Positions 8,638 to 19,500 of a stretch of 64,000 bases of DNA are shown here, piece after piece (the stretch's first letter is position 1; every line of letters begins with the position of its first letter). Below the pieces are notes generated by a model, which was given only the letters and a program-made list of their open reading frames with translations, did not search any database and had not been told where the DNA came from. Position numbers and translations under genes: made by a program. The DNA comes from Paraktedonobacter sp034438135 (GTDB lineage: Bacteria; Chloroflexota; Ktedonobacteria; Ktedonobacterales; Ktedonobacteraceae), in contig DAOTTL010000198.1 of NCBI GenBank assembly GCA_034438135.1, positions 1-64,000 on the forward strand. Reading direction: 5' to 3'.

Positions 8638-8669
8638 TAAATAGCGGAGTACAGCACGAGCACAAAAGA

Positions 8670-8711
8670 ATGCTGGTGAATAGATTAGATGTAATCCCTT
8701 CACCAGCATAT
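8670..8711 (+). terminator. Rho-independent terminator after the AI-2E family gene
   Basis: ATGCTGGTGAA (8670-8680) pairs perfectly with TTCACCAGCAT (8699-8709), followed by ATTTTGTTTAT. It sits about 30 bp after the stop at 8637. Confidence 0.85.
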
Positions 8712-8867
8712 TTTGTTTATAACTCTCCGCCCGTATTTTCCCAACATCTCACAGACCCTTCAAGTATCTGCTCATATTTATCCAATTCTCTCACTTGCTT
8801 GTAGAAAGTGAATAACGCTCCCTTGCGTTTAAAGCGCCGTAGCTTGCTTTCTCGATCAAGGCCATAT

Positions 8868-9554
8868 TCAAAGCGAATGGTCCTCAATGAGCGAAAAAAG
8901 GCCCGTCTGATAGGCAACCAGAAGCGCATCGTGTTCGGAATGCACGCCGAGTTGCTCGTAGATATGCTGTCGATGTTTGCCCACGGTGGCAGGTGAGATG
9001 CTTAGCAGTTCTGCGATCATCTCCTGATTATATCCTCGACACATTAAAGCCAGCACTTCCCGCTCACGTTTCGTCAGAGGACCATTGATCTGATAGTCCA
9101 ATTGCTGGCACTGACCCTGCAAAAAAGAAGATTGCTCAATAGTATATAATAGCCAGCCGCAAACCTGGGTCAATAGATGAACCACAGGAAGCGAGATAGA
9201 AGGTGATTCCTTGTGCAAAGGGTCAGCGGTGATACAGAGTGTCCCATACATCTGATTGCCAAACTGCACAGGCTGAATCAAAACCGTTGTTGAGGGCAAA
9301 TCACCCTTCTTGAGCATGCGCCGCCGACCCAGACAGAGATACGCGCGGTCGTCGGTCACCAGGCGCACCTCTTTACAGAGACGGGTCAGACCACTTTGCA
9401 TCTGCTCACAGAGTACCTGACCCAGTTTTAAGAGATGAGTGACTAACTGAATCTCTTCCAGCATGTCGGATTGGTTCAGGTTATGAGAACTTGAGGGCAG
9501 ATCAAGCAGGAATCCTGCCGTAGGAGCAGGAAACGATTTTGAACGGATTTCCAT
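8868..9554 (-). CDS. LuxR-family transcriptional regulator with GAF-like sensory domain
   Basis: 228 residues from ATG 9554, chosen because GGAGGAAA lies 6 nt upstream; the longer frame starting at 9581 has no such site. The last ~65 residues are a GerE/LuxR helix-turn-helix (LTKREREVLALMCRGYNQEMIAELLSISPATVGKHRQHIYEQL). Residues ~20-150 resemble a GAF-type sensor (FGNQMYGTLCITADPL, then a paired helix). No phospho-acceptor receiver domain is present. The gene stands alone between the AI-2E gene and the D-Ala-D-Ala ligase homologue. Its upstream gap holds direct and inverted repeats that may be its control sites. Targets are unknown. Confidence 0.85.
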   Translation of the reverse strand: MEIRSKSFPAPTAGFLLDLPSSSHNLNQSDMLEEIQLVTHLLKLGQVLCEQMQSGLTRLCKEVRLVTDDRAYLCLGRRRMLKKGDLPSTTVLIQPVQFGNQMYGTLCITADPLHKESPSISLPVVHLLTQVCGWLLYTIEQSSFLQGQCQQLDYQINGPLTKREREVLALMCRGYNQEMIAELLSISPATVGKHRQHIYEQLGVHSEHDALLVAYQTGLFSLIEDHSL

Positions 9555-9626
9555 AAGACATTTCCTCCAGCAAAACAACACAAAAAACGGGCATCTTTAA
9601 ATGAGTAAAGCCAGGTACTCTTCTCC

Positions 9627-9659
9627 GTTAAGAACAGTACGATGTTAAGAACAGTACGA
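9627..9659. repeat. Two 16-bp direct repeats upstream of the LuxR-type gene
   Basis: GTTAAGAACAGTACGA occurs at 9627-9642 and 9644-9659, a 17-bp period, 73-105 bp upstream of the LuxR-family start at 9554. It could be an operator pair. Confidence 0.6.
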
Positions 9660-9671
9660 CCGAGGCATAGC

Positions 9672-9709
9672 GTGAGATCTATAACTCTCCCCAGAGCTAT
9701 AAATCTCAC
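9672..9709. promoter_or_regulatory. Interrupted 38-bp inverted repeat between ddl-like and LuxR-type genes
   Basis: GTGAGAT (9672-9678) and ATCTCAC (9703-9709) are exact complements; inner TATA/TATA and TCT/AGA arms extend the symmetry around CCCC. It lies 113 bp downstream of the ddl-like stop and upstream of the LuxR gene, both on the minus strand. No T-run follows on the minus strand, so a regulator site is as likely as a terminator. Confidence 0.5.
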
Positions 9710-9822
9710 CTGCGAAGAAGTGCTCCCGTCAGAAAAATCCTCAGAACGGATGCTTGCTTCCCACTCATGAGAAGGTTTTCTCACAAGCATTACAGAGACA
9801 TCTGGACATCTTTGCTACGAGT

Positions 9823-10974
9823 TCACAATCCACACATATCTGAAATACGAGCAATATGAGGCTCTCTGAACAAACCCATGCGCTTCGACTGGCGGTCAGC
9901 GTGACGCTCCAAAGCCAGTTCGATTAGACGATCGAGCAATAAAGGGTAGTGCAAACCGCTTTCGGCGCACAACCTGGGATACATACATACATGCGTAAAA
10001 CTGGGCCAGGTATTTACTTCATTGATAAATAGCCGGTTGGTCTTTCTCTCCAGGAAAAAATCGACTCGTGCCATACCTGAGAGATCAAGAGCAAGAAAAG
10101 CCTGAACGGCCTGATTGCGTAGCTTCAGAGCAACTGACCGAGGAATAGGAGCTGGAACGACTGTCTGTGTGGAACCATCCAGATACTTGGCAGTATAATC
10201 GTAAAAATCACGTTGCACAAGAACTTCACCTACAACTGAGGCTAACGGCGCGTTATTTCCTATCACCGCACAGGACAATTCACGTGCATCAATAGCTTGC
10301 TCAACGATGACTTTGCTATCATACTCGGCAGCCAGTTGAAAAGCGCGATTCAGTTCTTTCCGGTTATAAACCTTGCTCACACCTATGCTCGATCCGCCGT
10401 TGGCAGGTTTGACAAAACAAGGATACCCCAGGTTCCGCTCAACACTCTGAGCCAGAGCCGCCGAAGAACTCTCCTGACAACCACTGTGATAGGTTAGATG
10501 TTCGACAGTAGAGATACCCCGTGCGCGTAGCACCCATTTCATCATTTCTTTGTCCATGCCGAGGGCTGAACCAAGAACCCCACAACCAACATAAGGTTTG
10601 TTCAGCAGTTCCAGTAATCCCTGAACTGTCCCGTCCTCACCATAAGTCCCGTGTAGAACTGGAAAAATCACGTCCAGATGGCTCTCAATAGTGGCTAACG
10701 CCTCCCCAGCAATCAGGCATGAATCGAGGGGAGAAACTCGACACGCCTTGTCTACCATGACGGATGCGCTACTCTTAGTAATTGTCCGCAACTCTGCCGG
10801 GGTGATACCCGCAAGCCATTTCCCGGCTTGCGTAATGCCAATGGGTATCACTTCATACTTCTGGGTATCCAGATAGTCCAGAACCGATGTAGCCGAAGCC
10901 AGCGATACTTCATGCTCCCCTGAACGTCCGCCAAAAAGGACCCCAATACGTAATTTTTTCCTTGCTGCGGTCAT
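9823..10974 (-). CDS. ddl: D-alanine--D-alanine ligase homologue (atypical active site)
   Basis: 383 residues from ATG 10974, which has AGGAAGG nearby upstream; a start 51 bp earlier at 11025 is possible. It is an ATP-grasp ligase of the cell-wall precursor pathway. Visible family motifs: GGRSGEHEVSL (first-site Glu), HGTYGEDGT, KPANGGSSIGVSKV, FYDYTAKY in the omega-loop (Lys/Tyr) and the Mg-binding MARVDFF and INEVNT. In the second D-Ala site the usual NTxPGxTxxS reads NTWPSFTHVC, so the Gly and Ser equivalent to E. coli DdlB Gly276 and Ser281 are Ser and Cys. Ligase function is likely; the second substrate may differ. It is divergent from the HTH-GNAT pair. Confidence 0.85.
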   Translation of the reverse strand: MTAARKKLRIGVLFGGRSGEHEVSLASATSVLDYLDTQKYEVIPIGITQAGKWLAGITPAELRTITKSSASVMVDKACRVSPLDSCLIAGEALATIESHLDVIFPVLHGTYGEDGTVQGLLELLNKPYVGCGVLGSALGMDKEMMKWVLRARGISTVEHLTYHSGCQESSSAALAQSVERNLGYPCFVKPANGGSSIGVSKVYNRKELNRAFQLAAEYDSKVIVEQAIDARELSCAVIGNNAPLASVVGEVLVQRDFYDYTAKYLDGSTQTVVPAPIPRSVALKLRNQAVQAFLALDLSGMARVDFFLERKTNRLFINEVNTWPSFTHVCMYPRLCAESGLHYPLLLDRLIELALERHADRQSKRMGLFREPHIARISDMCGL

Positions 10975-11232
10975 CAAAGATACACCTTCCTGCAAACTTG
11001 CATCAGTGACACTGTTCGTCAACAATAACCAGTTTTTTCAATATTTGTGCTATTTCAATTTGAAAACGTTCTTACCGTTATTACTAGTAACATTTATACA
11101 ACTGTTAGCACGAAAGGTTCAACTGTTACGAAAGTTTCAAATGTATCTTCGACAATCATACCCAAAAATACCTGGCTTGTCAATGGTATCCACAGTCACT
11201 ATTAGAACCAAAGAATTCATCGGTATTATTAG

Positions 11233-11261
11233 TTTACAAAGTTTCAAAGATATGTTATAGT
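11233..11261 (+). promoter_or_regulatory. Sigma70-type promoter of the first HTH-GNAT gene
   Basis: TTTACA (11233-11238), a 17-bp spacer and TATAGT (11256-11261), ending 48 bp before the GTG start. The surrounding TATGTTATAGT closely matches the promoter of the paralogue at 12317. Confidence 0.65.
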
Positions 11262-11309
11262 CTCTAGAAATCTATTCCAGAGTTAGCGGCCAGGAGAAAG
11301 GAGTGAGAG

Positions 11310-12107
11310 GTGAATAGCCAGAGCAATTGGTACTACACTGCCAGAGAAGCTCAGGACAGGCTTGGACTAAGCAGAGCAAAATTCCATAAGATGGTCAGGC
11401 AGGGATTGATTCCTAGAGTCGTGTTGCCGGGGATGAAACAGGGGGTTTATCCCAAACGAGATGTTAATGCCCTCGCACTTTCGGTGAGCGAGCCAGCAGC
11501 TATTTTTGAGTTTTCGCCTTCTTCACCCGCTGACCAGGCGGAAGAGATCGCCATTGCACACAAATACTCTGACCCGGGTGCAATCTTTTCATTATCGGAA
11601 TGCCTGGCCTTTCAGCAAAGAACACGCTCTGCTTTTTATTCGCTGAAAGTGCGAAGCAAAGTTGTGGCTTCGCTCTCCATGTTTCGTCTCCCTGATGACC
11701 TGCTCGATAGCCTGCTGACTGGCAGTAAGATTTTTCAGAATATACGCGCCGTCGATGTTTTGCCTTTTGTACGCCTGGAACCATTTCGTGTTTACCTTAA
11801 CAATGTCATGACAGATCCTGCCCTACCGATACGATTGCGCCGTTTTTATGCGGGTATTGTCCTCTATAAAACGGCTGAACTGCTGCTGCATCTGCTCACT
11901 AACGACTATCAGATCACTGGCCTGTACACTGTCCCTCACACCCTGGCAGGCGAGCGGCTGGTTTACAAACTCGGTTTTCGGCAAACGAAGAATCAGGTTC
12001 TGGTTCCCGAACGTAAGGCTTATGAGTATCTTTTACAGGAAGAGGGTCTTCAGCGCCTCCGACAAATGGTCGCCACCTATCGACATCTTTCCTCATCAGG
12101 AGAGTAG
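11310..12107 (+). CDS. Excisionase-like HTH plus GNAT-like domain protein, paralogue 1
   Basis: 265 residues from GTG 11310, with AAAGGAG about 6 nt upstream. Residues ~8-55 (YYTAREAQDRLGLSRAKFHKMVRQGLIPRV, then YPKRDVNALA) look like the winged HTH of excisionase/MerR-type proteins. Residues ~80-255 resemble a GNAT acyltransferase fold, including a late ERLVYKLGF segment typical of motif B. I cannot name a substrate, and the domain may be only a sensor. A second protein with the same length and layout follows at 12469. Both lie directly upstream of the PKS operon in the same orientation, so a role in controlling or tailoring the pathway is possible but unproven. Confidence 0.65.
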   Translation: MNSQSNWYYTAREAQDRLGLSRAKFHKMVRQGLIPRVVLPGMKQGVYPKRDVNALALSVSEPAAIFEFSPSSPADQAEEIAIAHKYSDPGAIFSLSECLAFQQRTRSAFYSLKVRSKVVASLSMFRLPDDLLDSLLTGSKIFQNIRAVDVLPFVRLEPFRVYLNNVMTDPALPIRLRRFYAGIVLYKTAELLLHLLTNDYQITGLYTVPHTLAGERLVYKLGFRQTKNQVLVPERKAYEYLLQEEGLQRLRQMVATYRHLSSSGE

Positions 12108-12316
12108 CAAAATGGTGCAAAGTAAACGTTTATTCTAGCAATAGAAAGATAGATTGTGACCAGATTGATACGGACAATGGAAAAGCTGCTTAAAGTGAAG
12201 TGGGCAAAGGAGAACTGCTTGTAGATAGTTAGCCCGGCATCTCTCGACCCCGCCCTCATTGGCTAAATAGGCGGGAAAAGCGGTTTTTGGGAACTCTGCG
12301 GTGTATCTCTCATCTA
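12108..12316. other. Intergenic region between the two HTH-GNAT genes
   Basis: No gene or clear terminator hairpin was seen. The right end grades into the promoter of the second paralogue. Confidence 0.5.
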
Positions 12317-12345
12317 TACACATATTTTAGAGAATATGCTATAGT
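12317..12345 (+). promoter_or_regulatory. Sigma70-type promoter of the second HTH-GNAT gene
   Basis: TACACA (12317-12322), a 17-bp spacer and TATAGT (12340-12345). The TATGCTATAGT context matches that of the first paralogue. The 5' leader to the GTG start is about 120 nt. Confidence 0.55.
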
Positions 12346-12413
12346 GAGAGGCAGTAATTCACAGTCCACTGTTTATTCCAGGCAAGCCGACCTCTGGAGA
12401 GAAGATTGTGGCC

Positions 12414-12454
12414 TCAAAACAGACTCGCATATATTCAAAACAGACTCACATATA
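12414..12454. repeat. Tandem 20-bp repeat in the 5' leader of the second HTH-GNAT gene
   Basis: TCAAAACAGACTCGCATATA (12414-12433) and its near copy with one change (12435-12454) are spaced at 21 bp, two helical turns. They lie downstream of the promoter and end just before the GAGGAGGA ribosome-binding site, a suitable place for a repressor or leader-binding factor. Confidence 0.65.
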
Positions 12455-12468
12455 GAGGAGGATCGCTT

Positions 12469-13266
12469 GTGAGCGATAAATATTATACAGCAAGTCAGGC
12501 TCAAGCCAGACTTGGCTTATCTAAGGCCATGTTCTTTCGCCAGGTAAATCAAGGTTTTATTCCCAAGGTTGTTCTGCCGGGTATGAAACAAGGTATGTAT
12601 CCTCGTCGAGATATCGACGCGCTTGCAATCTCTATGCATGCCGTTTTTGAACAATATAACAAGATTACTTTCTCGCGCTCCAGTCCAGCGGATCAGCTGG
12701 AAGAAATGAATATCGGTATCCGCTGCTTTGGCCGTGATTTCATCACTCCTCTGGCCGAGCGCATCGCGTTTCAGCAAAAGTCGGAGTTTACCTTTCACTC
12801 ACTTAAAGTTGATGGAGTCGTCGTCGGTTACATTTCTATGTTTCACTTTCCCGATCCATTTCTCGATGATCTGCTGACCGGGCGCAGTCTTGAACGCGAG
12901 ATCACCGTTCATAAGGTCCTGCCTTTCGCACGCCTGGAACCATTCAAGCTGTATATCGATGTAATCGCGGTCGATCCCGATCTGCCCGTGCGCCAACGCA
13001 ACTTTTATGCCGGTCTGCTGATCTTGCGTTTTATCGATCTACTTTTCCATATCCTGGCTAACGACTACCAGGTGACCCACATCTATACCGTTACCGCGAC
13101 AACTGAAGGCGATAATCTGGTCAGAAAACTGGGATGTCGCGAAATGCTCGGGAAATCTATTGCACCAGGACGCATTGCCTACGAATATGTCCTCGATCCA
13201 GCGGGTATGGAGGCTCTTCAGAAGTACAGCCGCCGCCGCCGACTTCAGCACGCCACGTTCAGCTAA
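12469..13266 (+). CDS. Excisionase-like HTH plus GNAT-like domain protein, paralogue 2
   Basis: 265 residues from GTG 12469, chosen because GAGGAGGAT lies just upstream and the length then equals its paralogue; an upstream ATG at 12406 falls in the repeated leader. The HTH (YYTASQAQARLGLSKAMFFRQVNQGFIPKV, then YPRRDIDALA) and the GNAT-like part (VLPFARLEPFKLYIDVIAVDP, later DNLVRKLGC) align throughout with the 11310 product. A 249-bp gap separates it from the first PKS gene. Function is unknown; a regulator with an acyl- or CoA-sensing domain is one option. Confidence 0.65.
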   Translation: MSDKYYTASQAQARLGLSKAMFFRQVNQGFIPKVVLPGMKQGMYPRRDIDALAISMHAVFEQYNKITFSRSSPADQLEEMNIGIRCFGRDFITPLAERIAFQQKSEFTFHSLKVDGVVVGYISMFHFPDPFLDDLLTGRSLEREITVHKVLPFARLEPFKLYIDVIAVDPDLPVRQRNFYAGLLILRFIDLLFHILANDYQVTHIYTVTATTEGDNLVRKLGCREMLGKSIAPGRIAYEYVLDPAGMEALQKYSRRRRLQHATFS

Positions 13267-13467
13267 TGCAGATCAGTGACTACTCCCCAACTGACGACTG
13301 GGCTGTATCTTTGGAACTGGAGCCAGCCAACCATAAAACCTCTGAACTGAAACCTTAGCATATGCACGAAAAGGTGTAGAAAAAATACAGTCTGCGCTGT
13401 ATGACAGGCAGTTCTCTTATTGAGTATGCTTGGAAGAGAAGCACAGGAAGTCTCGAACTACATCATT

Positions 13468-13498
13468 ACTATGCATAAATGCTTCTGAACAGCATAGT
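13468..13498. promoter_or_regulatory. 7-bp inverted repeat just upstream of the PKS operon
   Basis: ACTATGC (13468-13474) and GCATAGT (13492-13498) are exact complements 17 bp apart, ending 18 bp before the first PKS start. It could be an operator or an mRNA hairpin near the ribosome-binding site (AGGACA). No confident -35/-10 pair was seen in the 249-bp upstream gap. Confidence 0.4.
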
Positions 13499-13515
13499 GT
13501 TTCAGGACAGAACAT

Positions 13516-16500
13516 ATGGATATGTATGATACAGCCCTGGCTCTTATCGGTCTCTCTGGCCGTTTTCCAGGCGCAAAAACGGCTGAGGATTTCTGGCAGA
13601 ATATCGCCGGGGGCATCAAATCGCTGCGCTTATTCTCTGAAAGCGAGCTGCTGAATGCTGGTGTCAATCCAGAACTGCTAGCCAGTTCGGAATACGTCAG
13701 AGTAGGGGCGACTATCGAGGATATTGATCTCTTCGATGCCTCTTTCTTTGGCTATACCAGGCGCGAAGCTGAGATGATGGACCCGCAACATCGGTTCTTT
13801 CTCGAATGCGCCTGGGAAGCATTGGAAAATGCTGGCTATGCTCCCGATGCCTGTCCTGGTTCTGTGGGTGTCTTTGCCGGGTCCGGGTTCAGCACGTACT
13901 GCATCAATAATCTTTATCCTCATGCAGATTTTATCGAAACGATGGGCCAGTTCCAGGTCAATATGACGAATGAACGCGACTCGCTGGCCAGCATGGTCTC
14001 TTACAAGCTTAATCTCAAGGGACCATCTATCGCAGTACAAACTTTCTGCTCTACCTCGTTGGTGGCAGTTCATCTGGCGTGTCAGAGTCTGCTCACTTAC
14101 GAGTGTGACCTGGCGCTGGCCGGAGGCGTCGCTATCAGTGTTCCTCAGATCAGCGGCTATCTCTATGCGGAGGGCGGAATGCTCTCGCCTGATGGAGAAT
14201 GTCGCACGTTTGATGCCAATGCTCAAGGTAGTGTGATGGGCAACGGAGCAGGCGTTGTCGCGCTGAAACGGTTACGCGAGGCTATCGATGATGGTGATCC
14301 CATCCTGGCAGTCATTCGTGGCTCCGCTGTGAATAACGATGGCAACCTCCGGGTGAGCTACACCGCTCCAGGTCTGAACGGTCAGGCTGAGGTGATTGCG
14401 GAGGCACTGGGACATGCCGATGTCGAGCCTGAAACAATCAGCTATATCGAGGCTCATGGCACCGGAACAAAGCTTGGAGACTCGATAGAGCTGGCTGCTC
14501 TGCTCAGAGTCTTTGGACCCCATACCCCACATACACAGTTCTGTGCTCTCGGCTCGCTTAAACCAAATGTCGGTCACCTCGATCGCGCCTCAGGAGTTAC
14601 TGGTCTGATCAAAACGTCTCTGGCACTCCACCACAGGCAGTTACCGCCCACGCTGAATTTTACTCAGACCAATCAGGATATTGATCTGAAACATAGTCCA
14701 TTTTATGTCAATACGAGCTTACAGAACTGGCCTGCATCTGAGACACCGCGTCGGGCTGGCGTGAATTCCTTTGGGCTGGGTGGAACCAATGCGCATGTCG
14801 TGCTGGAGGAGGCTCCAGTGCGCATACCCTCCGCTCCACCACCTGACAGTTCGCTCCTCCTCCTGTCCGCACGGACAGAAACCGCGCTAAACAGCATGGC
14901 GGCCAATCTGGCTGAGCATCTCAAAGAACACCCGGAACTCAATCTGGCGGATGTAGCCTATACGCTCCAGGTCGGACGAAGCGCCTTCAATTATCGCTAT
15001 GCCTTCATCTGCCACAATAACCAGGAAGCGATTACAACTCTGGAGCAGGCCGCACGTGGATTGATGACTGCCACCTGTCAAACACGACGCTCCACATCCG
15101 AGACGGAAACGCTAACACACAGGACATCTATGCAGCCAGCCAGGAACGCGCTGGAACGTGCTGAACAGTTGGAGAGACTCGGTCAGTTGTGGTTAGCTGG
15201 CGAAGCGCTTAACTGGTCAGATCTCCACGCGGGTGAGCGACGTCAACGAGTTGCACTACCGACCTATCCGTTTGAGCGTCAGCGCTATTGGATCGATCCA
15301 CCCGAAATGCCAACTCAGACCAGGGGCGTCAAACAATCTGTCGCTGGCAAATTGTCCAATAGAGCCAATTGGTTCTATCTACCCGGCTGGAAGATCTCTC
15401 CGCCATCTTCGCCTGTTACAACTCATGCGCAGCAGGTTTGCTGGCTGATTTTCGCGGATCGTTATGGACTGTTAGACTCACTGGCAACCTCTATACGTGA
15501 CGCGGGTCAGCAGGTTCTGCTCATCCGGCCAGGAAATGAATTCCGGCGACTGGATGCCACGACCTATACGCTTCGTCCAGACAAGCCCGGTGACTATCAG
15601 GCGCTCCGTCAGGCTGTGCTTACTGCGCCTCAGACACGCTACCATTTCGTCCATGGCTGGAGCATTACTGCTCAGCAATCTGAGCCAGTGGCTTATTCCC
15701 AAAAGGCTTATTTCCAGGAACAGCAAGAAAACGGCTTTTATAGCCTTCTCTATCTGGCTCAGGCCCTGGATACCTCTACCTTTGCACATGCTCCCTGTAT
15801 CAGCGTTGTGACGAATCACTCTCAGTCGGTCCAAGCTGGGGAGCCTATTGTGCCTGAGAAAAGCACGCTGGCAGGTCTTTGCAAGGTTCTCTCACAGGAG
15901 CAGACAAGCCTGAACTATCGCTTTCTCGATCTCGATCTCTACGGCACACAGGGTCAGCCTGATGCCGCATCTCTCGCCTGCTTATTGAGAGAACTGGAAA
16001 GTCCTATCGTTGAACCTCTGGTGGCCTATCGCGCTAACGAACGCTACCGACCCGTCTATCGACCTATGCCTCTGACCGAACCCACCCTGCACAAGCAGCG
16101 CTTACGCAAGAGAGGCGTCTATATCCTTACAGGTGGACTGGGACACATCGGTTTGCAGCTCGCCTCTTATCTCGCACACTCCTATCAGGCGAGGCTGATT
16201 CTGGTTGGACGCACTCAGTTTCCAGAACGCGAAAGCTGGCCAGAGTGGTTACTACAGCATGAACTCAACGAGTCCGTTAGCCAGCGTATCCGCCAGTTCC
16301 AGCAACTCGAAGCAGCGGGCGCCGAGATTGTTATTGCGTGCGCCGATGTAGCGGACGCGGTACAGTTGAGCAGTGTGCTTGACCTGGCAACAACACGCTT
16401 TGGAACGGTGCATGGAGTGATCCATCTGGCAGGAATTTCGACTGATGAAGCCTTCCAGAGTGTGGCACTGATTGACCGGCATGCCTGCGAACTCCACTTT

Positions 16501-19500
16501 CAGCCTAAAGTCTACAGTCTCTATGCCTTGCAGCAGGTTCTGGAGAAGCGCGAACTGGATTTTTGCCTGCTTTTCTCCTCACTGGCGGCGATTCTGGGCG
16601 GATTGGGCTTCGCTGGCTATACAGCAGCGAATCTCTTCATGGATGCCTTCGCTTATCAACAAAACCAACGCAGCAAAACGCCCTGGATATGTGTAAACTG
16701 GGATAGCTGGCACGCTCATGAAGAGTCCTCTGCCAATTCCGCAAAGGCATCAGGAGATCAGAGGTCGAGTGATGTTTCGCTGGGGAAAACTATAGCCGCA
16801 TACGTCATGACGCCGGAAGAGGGACTCGATGCCTTTGTGCGTATCCTGGCTAGTGGACTGACCCACGTGGTCAATTCAACCGGCAATCTGGACGCCCGGT
16901 TGCGCACATGGCTATTGCTGGAAGGAATTCGCGAGGAGCCTGCCGGGAGCACTCAACAGATAAGCGCTCTGACAGCGAACAACTCGACCAGTTCTGGCAC
17001 TCAGACCTCACACTATGAAAACTACGAACCGCTGCTGGTGAGTATCTGGCAGGAGGCATTAGGTCTGGACGAAGTGAGCCTCTACGATAATTTCTTTGAC
17101 CTGGGCGGCAACTCGCTCAATGGCTTGCAGGTGATTGCTCGTATACGCAAGCTGCTGCGCATCCCCTTATCGATTGTGGCTCTTTTTGAGGCTCCAACCA
17201 TCAGTGCCATGGCGACCTATTTGCAGACCAGACATACCACTAAACGGCCTGAACCAATCCAGCAGTTGGAAAAACGCAGACAGCAGGTACGACAACAGAG
17301 TCACCAGGATGGACAGGAAATCGCCATCGTCGCCCTGTCCGGTCGCTTTCCAGGTTCCCCAACCATCGAGCAGTTCTGGCAAGATCTACGCGATGGCAAG
17401 GAGGCAGTCACCTTTTTTAGTGAGGAAGAACTGCTGGCAGCAGGCCTCGACGCAGAACTTGTCCGCAAGCCCAACTACGTTAAGGCACGTCCGATCCTCC
17501 AGGGAGTCGATGTCTTTGACGCCGCGTTCTTTGGATACAACCCTCGCGAGGCAGAATTACTCGATCCTCAGCATCGCATCTTCCTGGAATGCTGCTGGGA
17601 AGCCCTGGAACGTGCAGGCTATAGCCCGGAGAACTACGCGGGACTGATCGCCGTCTTCGCCGGAATGAATATGAGTTCCTATTTGCATAACCTGCTCCAA
17701 CAGCCTGAAATAGTCGCGTCCAGGCGCGACCTGATCAACGACTATCAACTCGCGGTAAGCATGGATAAAGATTCACTCACCACAACAGTCTCTTACAAAC
17801 TTAATTTGAAGGGACCAAGCCTGGGTGTGCAAACATTCTGCTCGACTTCGCTGGTCGCGGTCCACCTGGGCTGTCAGAGTCTGTTGAATGGCGAAACCGA
17901 CATGGTGCTGGCGGGAGGAGTCTCCGTGCGCATCCCGGTCAAACAGGGACATCTCTATGAACCAGGTGGACAGGAATCGGCAGATGGACATTGCAGGTCC
18001 TTCGACGCGCTGGCCAGTGGCTGTATGTTTGGCGATGGCGCGGGCGTGGTTGTGCTCAAAAGGCTGGCGGACGCGTTGGAGGACGGCGATCTCATTCAAG
18101 CGGTCATTAGAGGGTCCGCGATCAATAACGATGGCTCGCTCAAAGTTAGCTATAGCGCTCCCAGCGTGACTGGACAGGCTGAGGCGGTTATCCAGGCGCT
18201 TACACGTTCCAGTATTGATGCCAGCAACATCAGTTACGTCGAGGCTCATGGCTCAGCGACCGAACTGGGAGATCCCATTGAGGTCGCCTCGCTTACTCGC
18301 GCCTTTCGTACCCAAACGGAGAGCGAAAACTATTGCGCCCTTGGCTCAGTGAAAACAAACGTTGGACACCTGGACCGCGCAGCCGGAGTCACTGGACTGA
18401 TCAAAACGGTCCTGGCCCTCCAGCACGATTTGATCCCGCCCACGCTACACTATCACGAACCTCATCCAGCTATCGATTTTGCTCATAGTCCATTTTATGT
18501 CAACCCCATCGCTCAGCCCTGGCCACGTGGGGCTGTACCCAGGCGAGCGGGCGTAAACTCGCTGGGCATGGGCGGGACGAATGCGCATGTGATCGTTGAA
18601 GAGGCTCCCGAACGACCAGGCTCGGATCCCTCACGGCTCTGGCAGCTCCTTTTGCTCTCGGCCAAAACTGCCACAGCGTTGCACAAAGTTACAGAAAACC
18701 TGCGTACCTATCTACAGGATCACCCGGAGACGCCGCTGGCGGATATCGCGTATACGCTGCAAGTTGGCAGGCAACGCTTTGCGCACCGACGTATTCTCCT
18801 CTGCCGCACACATACGGAAGCCGTGCAGGCGCTGGCTCAGGATACGCCAGATCAACTCTTGCCGCACTACGAAGCTCGCATCGATCGACCTGTAGCGTTT
18901 CTCTTTCCTGGTGTGAGCGAACTTTATCCAGGTGCCGCCAGCGAACTCTATGAACAGGAACGCGTCTTCAAGCTCTGGGTTGAGCGCTGCTGCGAACTCT
19001 TACGCCCTCATCTAACCATCGATCTGCGCGAACTCCTTTTTGGAGAGCCACAGGTACAGCAGAGGGAAATGACCCGTACAACGACGCTCGATCTGCTGGC
19101 GATGTTGCGAACCGAACAGGAGAGTCCATCAGCAGAGGCGAACCCTCTGCATCAGACCGCCCTGGCCCAACCTGCGATCTTCGTTATAGAATACGCGCTG
19201 GCCCAACTATTAATACACTGGGGACTGACCCCCCAGGCCATGTTTGGCTATAGCGTTGGTGAATACGTAGCTGCCTGTCTTGCCGGTGTGCTCACCCTGG
19301 AAGATGCGCTCCGACTGCTTGCCAGACGTGCACAACTCATTCAAGAACAACCAGAAGGGGCGATGCTCGCGGTCTCACTCGATGAGCAATCTATTCAGCC
19401 CTATCTCAATGAACAGGTCAGCCTTGCCGCGCTAAATGCCTCTGACACCTGTGTGCTATCCGGTTCACCGGCAGCCATTGCCCAGGTGGAAACCTCCCTG

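Noticed and set aside
8717..8929. 70-residue minus-strand frame after the AI-2E terminator
   Set aside because: Overlaps the end of the LuxR-type gene in another frame, with no clear start signal and no recognisable domain.
9476..9790. 104-residue minus-strand frame overlapping the LuxR-type start
   Set aside because: Conflicts with the well-supported LuxR start and crosses the repeats; composition is not protein-like.
15300..16130. A DH domain between the linker and KR in PKS1 module 1 (and the same region elsewhere)
   Set aside because: The ~230 residues match the structural half of the KR (YGFYSLLALAQAL-type helix and VIPQE segment); no HxxxGxxxxP or DH second-Asp motif.
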